From NCBI RefSeq assembly GCF_000003195.3, contig NC_012870.2:37168377-37232376 (forward strand): 64,000 bases of DNA. The letters run 5' to 3'. The position numbers and the translations under genes were made by a program. The DNA comes from Sorghum bicolor (Eukaryota; Streptophyta; Magnoliopsida; Poales; Poaceae). The notes below the pieces were generated by a model that made no database searches, had not been told where the DNA came from, and saw nothing but the letters and a program-made list of their open reading frames with translations. Positions within the stretch are counted from its first letter, which is position 1. Each line of letters opens with the position of its first letter. Shown piece by piece: positions 59,201 to 64,000 of this stretch.

Positions 59201-60031
59201 TTCGCAATCGAGTCATCGAATTGCAGCAAACAGATGTAGGCATCCACCATATAAAGAGGAAAATGAAGGAAGAAGAAACCAAGCATTTCCGGGTCGATGA
59301 GAACGGGATTCTTTGGTTCAATGATCGACTAGTGGTCCCAAAAGACCGCGAGCTGCGAAATCAGATCTTATCTGAAGCTCATTCATCCAAATTGTCTATC
59401 CATCCTGGTAGTAGTAAGATGTATCAGGATCTGAAACCGTTGTTTTGGTGGACAAAGATGAAAAAGGAGATCGCTGCTTTTGTCGCTCGTTGTGACAATT
59501 GTTGTCGTGTGAAGGCTATTCACATGAAAGCTGGTTTGCTTCAACCCTTGTCAATTCCTGGTTGGAAATGGGAAGAAGTTAGCATGGATTTCATCAGTGG
59601 ACTCCCAACTTCTGTTAAGGGTTACGACTCCATCTGGGTGATTGTAGATCGTTTGACCAAGGTTGCTCGATTTATTCCAGTCCGAACTGACTATCGTCCA
59701 CATCAGTATGCGGAGTTGTATTTCGAGCACATTGTTCGCCAGTATGGTGTGCCTCGAATAATTTTATCAGATCGTGGACCACAGTTCACTACTCGTTTTT
59801 GGGAATGTCTGCATGAGCAAATTGGTACTCATTTAGTCCACAGCTCTGCTTATCATCCCCAAACCGCAGGTCAAACTGAAAGGGTTAACCAAATCCTTGA
59901 GGACATGTTGAGGGCATGTGCTCTCTCGTCGAAAGGTTCTTGGGTTAAGTGGTTGCCATTAGCTGAGTTCTCCTACAAAAATAGTTATCAGGAGAGTATC
60001 AAGATGGCTCCATTCGAAGCCCTGTACGGTC
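56267..60031 (+). pseudogene. gag-pol: Gag-Pol of element A, truncated in integrase
   Basis: The start [15 protein letters not shown] is chosen because it abuts TTTACAG and matches B. Gag has the zinc knuckle from C315 ([14 protein letters not shown]), protease D376 (LFDSGASH), RT D691-D692 (FIDDILVYS), RNase [11 protein letters not shown], then a TAG at 58970 in the TDH*SLKYIF segment. A one-base deletion near 59058 shifts the frame. Integrase resumes at about 59083 with the HHCC site, DRGPQF and QTERVNQ. RT has VYHQIKI where B and C have GYHQIKI. Sequence ends at EALYG (about 60031), so the integrase C terminus, chromodomain, PPT and 3' LTR are missing. Confidence 0.9.
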
Positions 60032-60385
60032 AATTACCTAGACTTGGATCAAATTTTCTTTTTATTTTATTTAAAACTTAGGATTACACAAAACTATTGT
60101 ATATTACTCAAAACAAAAACTTTGATTGGTTTCATGGTTAAGCATCTCTTTTTTTATTTATTTCTGAATAATAGTAAATTAAACCAAGAAAGAAAAAGTA
60201 ATACTTATCTAGATACACGTGGGGGTGCCTCCCCCAAGCTAGATGTTGACATAGTCGTTCACTCTTATGGCCTGCATATTCGGTCTCACTCTTCTTAAGC
60301 CTCAAAATCCTGCACAACTCAAATAGACAACAAAACTCGTGGAGTATGTTAAGGGTTAGGTAATTGTCTAGAGCTTATGAGAGCT
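60032..60385 (-). other. Noncoding 3' part of Athila-like element F
   Basis: Between the A breakpoint and the F pol end. On the minus strand AGCTTGGGGGAGGCACCCCC at about 60215-60240 resembles the sequence following pol in grass Athila elements. No LTR terminus is seen at 60032, and no gene. Confidence 0.5.
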
Positions 60386-63300
60386 TAATATGAGAATTCT
60401 ATGAACTCAATCACATCAAGTTCCTCTACTAGGTTGTTTTGTGGCTCGAGATAGATTTTCTAGCGTTGACCATTTACCTTAAAAGTGTTACCTATGTCGT
60501 CTTGGATGGTAATGGCTCCATGAGTTGAAGTGTCAATAACCTTGTATGGTCCATCCCACTTACTTCGTAGCTTACCATGCCCAAAGAGCTTAACTCTTGA
60601 ATTGAATAGTAGAACCTTATCTCTAGGCTTAAACTCCTTGTGCTTGATTCTCTTATCATGCCATCGTTTTGTTCTATCTTTATACATCCTTGAATTGTGG
60701 TAGGCTTTCTCTCTCCATTCTTCTAGCTCAGATAGTTGCATCAGACGATTCTCGCTAGCGAGGTGGAGATCCATGTTCCATTTCTTGAGTGCCCAATGAG
60801 CCTTAAACTCTACTTCCACAGGCAAATGACAAGTTTTTCTATATACAAGTTGATAAGGTGACATGCCTATGGGTGTTTTGAATGCAGTTCTATATGCCCA
60901 AAGTGCATCAGGAAGTTTGTCCTTCCACCCCTTACCTATCTCATCTACGGTCTTTTGTAAAATATTTTTGATTTGTTTGTTAGATGTTTCAGCTTGACTG
61001 CTAGTCTAAGGATGGTATGGTGTTGCGACGTTGTGTCGAACTCCATGATCGGCTAGGTACTTCCGGAAGATTTTGTCGATGAAGTGGGAACCTCCATCGC
61101 TTATAACTATCCGAGGTATACCAAAGGGAGGAAAGATTACTTCATGGAACATTCTCTTGGCATGTTTTGAATCAGCTGATCGACAAGGTAGGGCTTCTAC
61201 CCATTTGGACACGTAGTCCACAGCTACTAAGATATACTCGCAATTCCCAGACATAGGGAATGGCCCCATGAAATCAATGCCCCATACATCGAAAAGTTCT
61301 ACTTGAAGATTATTTGTGAGAGGCCTTTCATTTCGTTAGTTGATATTCCCATGTTTTTGACATCGGTGGCATCTCCTGACAAAGTCCTTTGTATCTTCAT
61401 ACATCGTTAGCCAGAAAAAACCACTTTGCCAAATTTTAGCATGTGTCCGGAACGCTCCATAGTGTCCTCCATATGGCGAGGCATGGCATCTTTCCATAAT
61501 TTGCGTAGCCTCAGCCATAGGAACACACCTTCTCAAGAGTCCATCAGCGCATACTCGGAAAAGATATGGCTCATCCCAAAGGTGGAAACGACTATCGTCA
61601 AGTAACTTCCTTTTGTTTGCACCAGGTGGGATATAGCATTTTACTATAAAGTTTACGATGTCTGCGTACCATGGATCTGCATGTGTTATTTTAAGCAGGG
61701 TGTCATCCCTTAGGTAGTCATTTATGGGAAGCTCATCATGTGTTTCCTTATATTGAAGCCTAGACAAGTGGTCGGCTAAAGAATTCTCAACTCCTTTCCT
61801 ATCTCGGATTTCTATGTCAAAGTCTTGGAGTAGAAGAATCCATCGAATTAGACATGGCTTAGCATCTTTCTTAGTGAGGAGGTACTTGAGAGCAGCATGG
61901 TCTGAATAGATGATTATCTTTGCCCCCACTAAGTAAGATCTAAACTTGTCTATAGCAAAGACAACAGCCAAAAGCTCTTTTTCAGTTGTAGTGTAATTGA
62001 GCTGTGGTCCAGACAAGGTTTTGCTAGCGTAGGATATGGCATAATGCTTTTTATTCTTGGTTTGTCCTAAAACGGCACCAACCGCAAAATCGCTAGCATC
62101 ACACATGATCTCAAAAGGAAGATTCCAATCAGGTGGTTGGATTATCAGGGCTAAGATGAGTGCTTTCTTAAGAGTTTGAAAAGATTCATGACACACATCA
62201 CTAAAGATGAAAGGTGCATCCTTAGCTAGGAGACTAGTTAAGGGTCTAGCAATTTGAGAGAAGTTCTTGATAAAGCGTCTTTAGAACCCTGCATGTCCCA
62301 AAAAGCTACGGATTCCTTTCACATTCGTGGGAGGTGGAAGTTTCTCAATAACTTCAATCTTTGCTTTGTCCACCTCTATACCACGTTCGGACAATTTATG
62401 TCCTAGCACTATTCCTTCCTGAACCATAAAATGGCATTTCTCCCAGTTCAGGATTAAGTGCTTTTCTTCACATCGCTGCAAGACTCTATCTAAATTCTCC
62501 AAACAATGATCAAAGGTTTTGCCATAGACGGTAAAATCATCCATCAAAACCTCCAAGATCTTCTCGATCATGTCTGAGAAAATAGACATCATGCACTGTT
62601 GGAAAGAAGCTGGAGCATTGCACAATCCGAACGACATTCGTCGGTATGCATAAGTTCCATACGGGCATGTAAAGGTAGTCTTTTCTTGGTCATCTGGGTG
62701 GATTGGGATTTGGTGATATCCAGAATAACCATCAAGGAAACAAAAGAAAGAGTGGTTTGCAAGCCGTTCCAACATTTCATCAATGAAGGGTAACGGAAAG
62801 TGATCTTTCTTTGTAGCCTTGTTAAATTTTCGATAGTCAATACACATACGCCACCCAGTGACAATTCGTTGAGGGATGAGTTCATTTTTCTCATTCCTAA
62901 CAACCGTCATTCCTCCTTTCTTTGGCACTACTTGGACAGGGCTAACCCACTCACTATGTGGCACAGGATAAATAATCCCAGCACGGTAGAGTTTGAGGAC
63001 CACTTTCTTAACAACCTCTCGCTTAGCATTGTTAAGTCTCCGTTGAGGTTCCCTAGAAGGTGTAGAATTTGGATCAATAGGGATACGATGAGTACAGAGA
63101 ATGGGACTAATGCCCGTGAGATCTTCGAGAGAGTAGCCAAATGCTAACTATGCCTTTCAAGAACAGTGACAAGTTGTTGTGTTCATAATCGGAAAGCTTG
63201 TCACTGATAATTACTGGAGTTTTTGGGTTGTTGTGCAAAAAGACATATCTAAGGCCAGAAGGAAGAGGTTTTAACTCTATCGAAGGAGGTGTAGGTTGTT

Positions 63301-64000
63301 CATTTTTGTCTAGCTCAACGGGTTCTACCAACTCTTCTTCTTCTGGAACAAAGTGTTCATGATTAAAGAATGGTTGGGCCATCTCCTCTTGAGTCACCAT
63401 TAAGATCTCCTCAATAGGATCTGGTTCAAGTTTGGGTTCCACTATCATGTTAATTGATCTAGCAAGAGGAACAACAATAGTGGAATTCCCAACCTTGAAG
63501 TCTAAATGACCTCGTTGTGGTTGTTCTTGTAGAAGTTTCATGATTGGTCTGCTAATCAAGAGAGGAATGTCCAGTATGTCAAAAATGTGAAAATCTAGAC
63601 ATATTCCAGAGTTCTTGATTCTAACAGGAATTGCCCGTAATACCCCATGGCTTTCTAGAATTAATCCATATGGACTTTGTAAATGTTTTTGAGATGGGGT
63701 TATGGACTCGTTGGGATAAAGAGTGTCAGCTATCTCCTTGGAAATAACATTTATCCCAACATATGGATTGTAGTGGACCTTCCTAGGGGACCCTCTAATT
63801 TGGCACAGAAGAATGGTTGAAGGAGTTATGATTCGAGCTACCTCAAGAGACAGCTCTGCTTCTGTTAGCCATTCATAACTCAGAATAGCCGAAAGGCTTT
63901 TGATGTGTTCTATGTCAACAGATTATACTCTTAGAATGGATTGTGGTCCCTGCTAGAGGTCGTGTTTGGATAGGAAAATTCGAGGTGTTTCCATAATCTT
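60386..64000 (-). pseudogene. pol: Athila-like pol of element F (protease-like, RT, RNase H, integrase), degraded
   Basis: Read on the minus strand from the window edge. First comes a protease-like block (YEWLTEAELS, YNPYVGINVIS, FDILDIPLLISRPI), then a linker with LKPLPSGLRYVFL. RT starts near 63150 after a frameshift (WVSPVQVVPKKGG, CIDYRKFNKATKKDHFPLPF, LMDDFTVYG). RNase H follows ([14 protein letters not shown]), then the integrase zinc site ([10 protein letters not shown] to CHRCQKHG), core ([17 protein letters not shown]), and C terminus ([17 protein letters not shown]). In-frame stops lie at 62281, 61336, 61006 and 60460. The RT wording identifies the Athila lineage. The usual catalytic Asp of protease reads N-P-Y-V-G. 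Gag and 5' LTR would lie beyond the window. Confidence 0.85.

Larger units (their letters stand above)
12200..60031 (+). mobile_element. Element A: outer Tekay-like chromovirus, interrupted and truncated
   Basis: A consists of 12200-15519 (5' LTR, PBS, start of leader) and 54282-60031 (rest of leader, orf0, gag-pol), split by element B. The two halves of the leader join to a sequence collinear with the B leader. The 5' flank is GTAAT (12195-12199). The right part ends inside integrase at YG, with no chromodomain, PPT or 3' LTR. Order of parts, long LTR, orf0 and gag-pol similarity to B and C place it in the Tekay/Del type of chromovirus. It is the oldest of the A/B/C/G stack. Confidence 0.85.

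Noticed and set aside
1..64000. CRISPR array, tRNA or rRNA genes
   Set aside because: No regularly spaced short repeats, cloverleaf-like sequences or rRNA segments were seen. tRNA-like matches are only primer-binding sites.

Overview
The window looks like intergenic heterochromatin of a large plant genome, almost certainly a grass (Poaceae; I would guess a panicoid, at low confidence). It holds nested long-terminal-repeat (LTR) retrotransposons of the Ty3/gypsy superfamily. I see no host gene, rRNA, tRNA or CRISPR array. Nearly all of the sequence belongs to seven elements or fragments, labelled A to G here, plus a short Tat/Retand-like gag remnant.

Layout, left to right. 1-875 is unclassified transposon-like DNA. 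876-9945 is element D (minus strand), a Tekay-like chromovirus remnant: 5' LTR, PBS, leader, a broken orf0, then a junction into an LTR of a different subfamily. 9946-11042 is E (minus), an Athila-like pol fragment cut by D. 11043-12199 holds LTR-like pieces and a Tat/Retand-like gag remnant (plus). A (plus) starts at 12200 and is broken off inside integrase near 60031. Its leader is interrupted by B (15520-54281). B is interrupted in its leader by C (20655-34766) and in its gag by G (36471-45677). From 60032 to the end lies F (minus), a degraded Athila-like pol.

The insertion order reads from the target-site duplications (TSDs). C sits between perfect CCCCT repeats and G between perfect ACAGG repeats. 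B has a one-mismatch TSD. A, B and D belong to related families with LTRs of about 4.4 kb. C is a different family of the same lineage, with LTRs of about 4.04 kb. C looks complete: near-identical LTRs, intact PBS and PPT, an open orf0 and an open 1510-residue gag-pol with zinc knuckle, protease, RT, RNase H, integrase and a C-terminal chromodomain. G is a young non-autonomous Athila-like element that keeps gag-protease and an accessory ORF but has no RT, RNase H or integrase.

The most interesting object is orf0, the extra gene upstream of gag in the chromovirus-type elements. In C its first residues closely match the N-terminal tail of histone H3, placed exactly at the protein N terminus and followed by a coiled coil and an acidic tail. 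The same element carries a chromodomain, a fold that in other proteins reads H3 tails. In A, B and D the orf0 N terminus is instead a globular domain whose pattern resembles a double-stranded-RNA-binding fold. In addition, every orf0 and gag start codon I could inspect in these elements (7 of 7) lies at, or one base after, a 3'-splice-site-like pyrimidine tract plus YAG, and the leaders carry a GTAAGT donor-like site. This suggests alternative splicing delivers orf0 and gag-pol.
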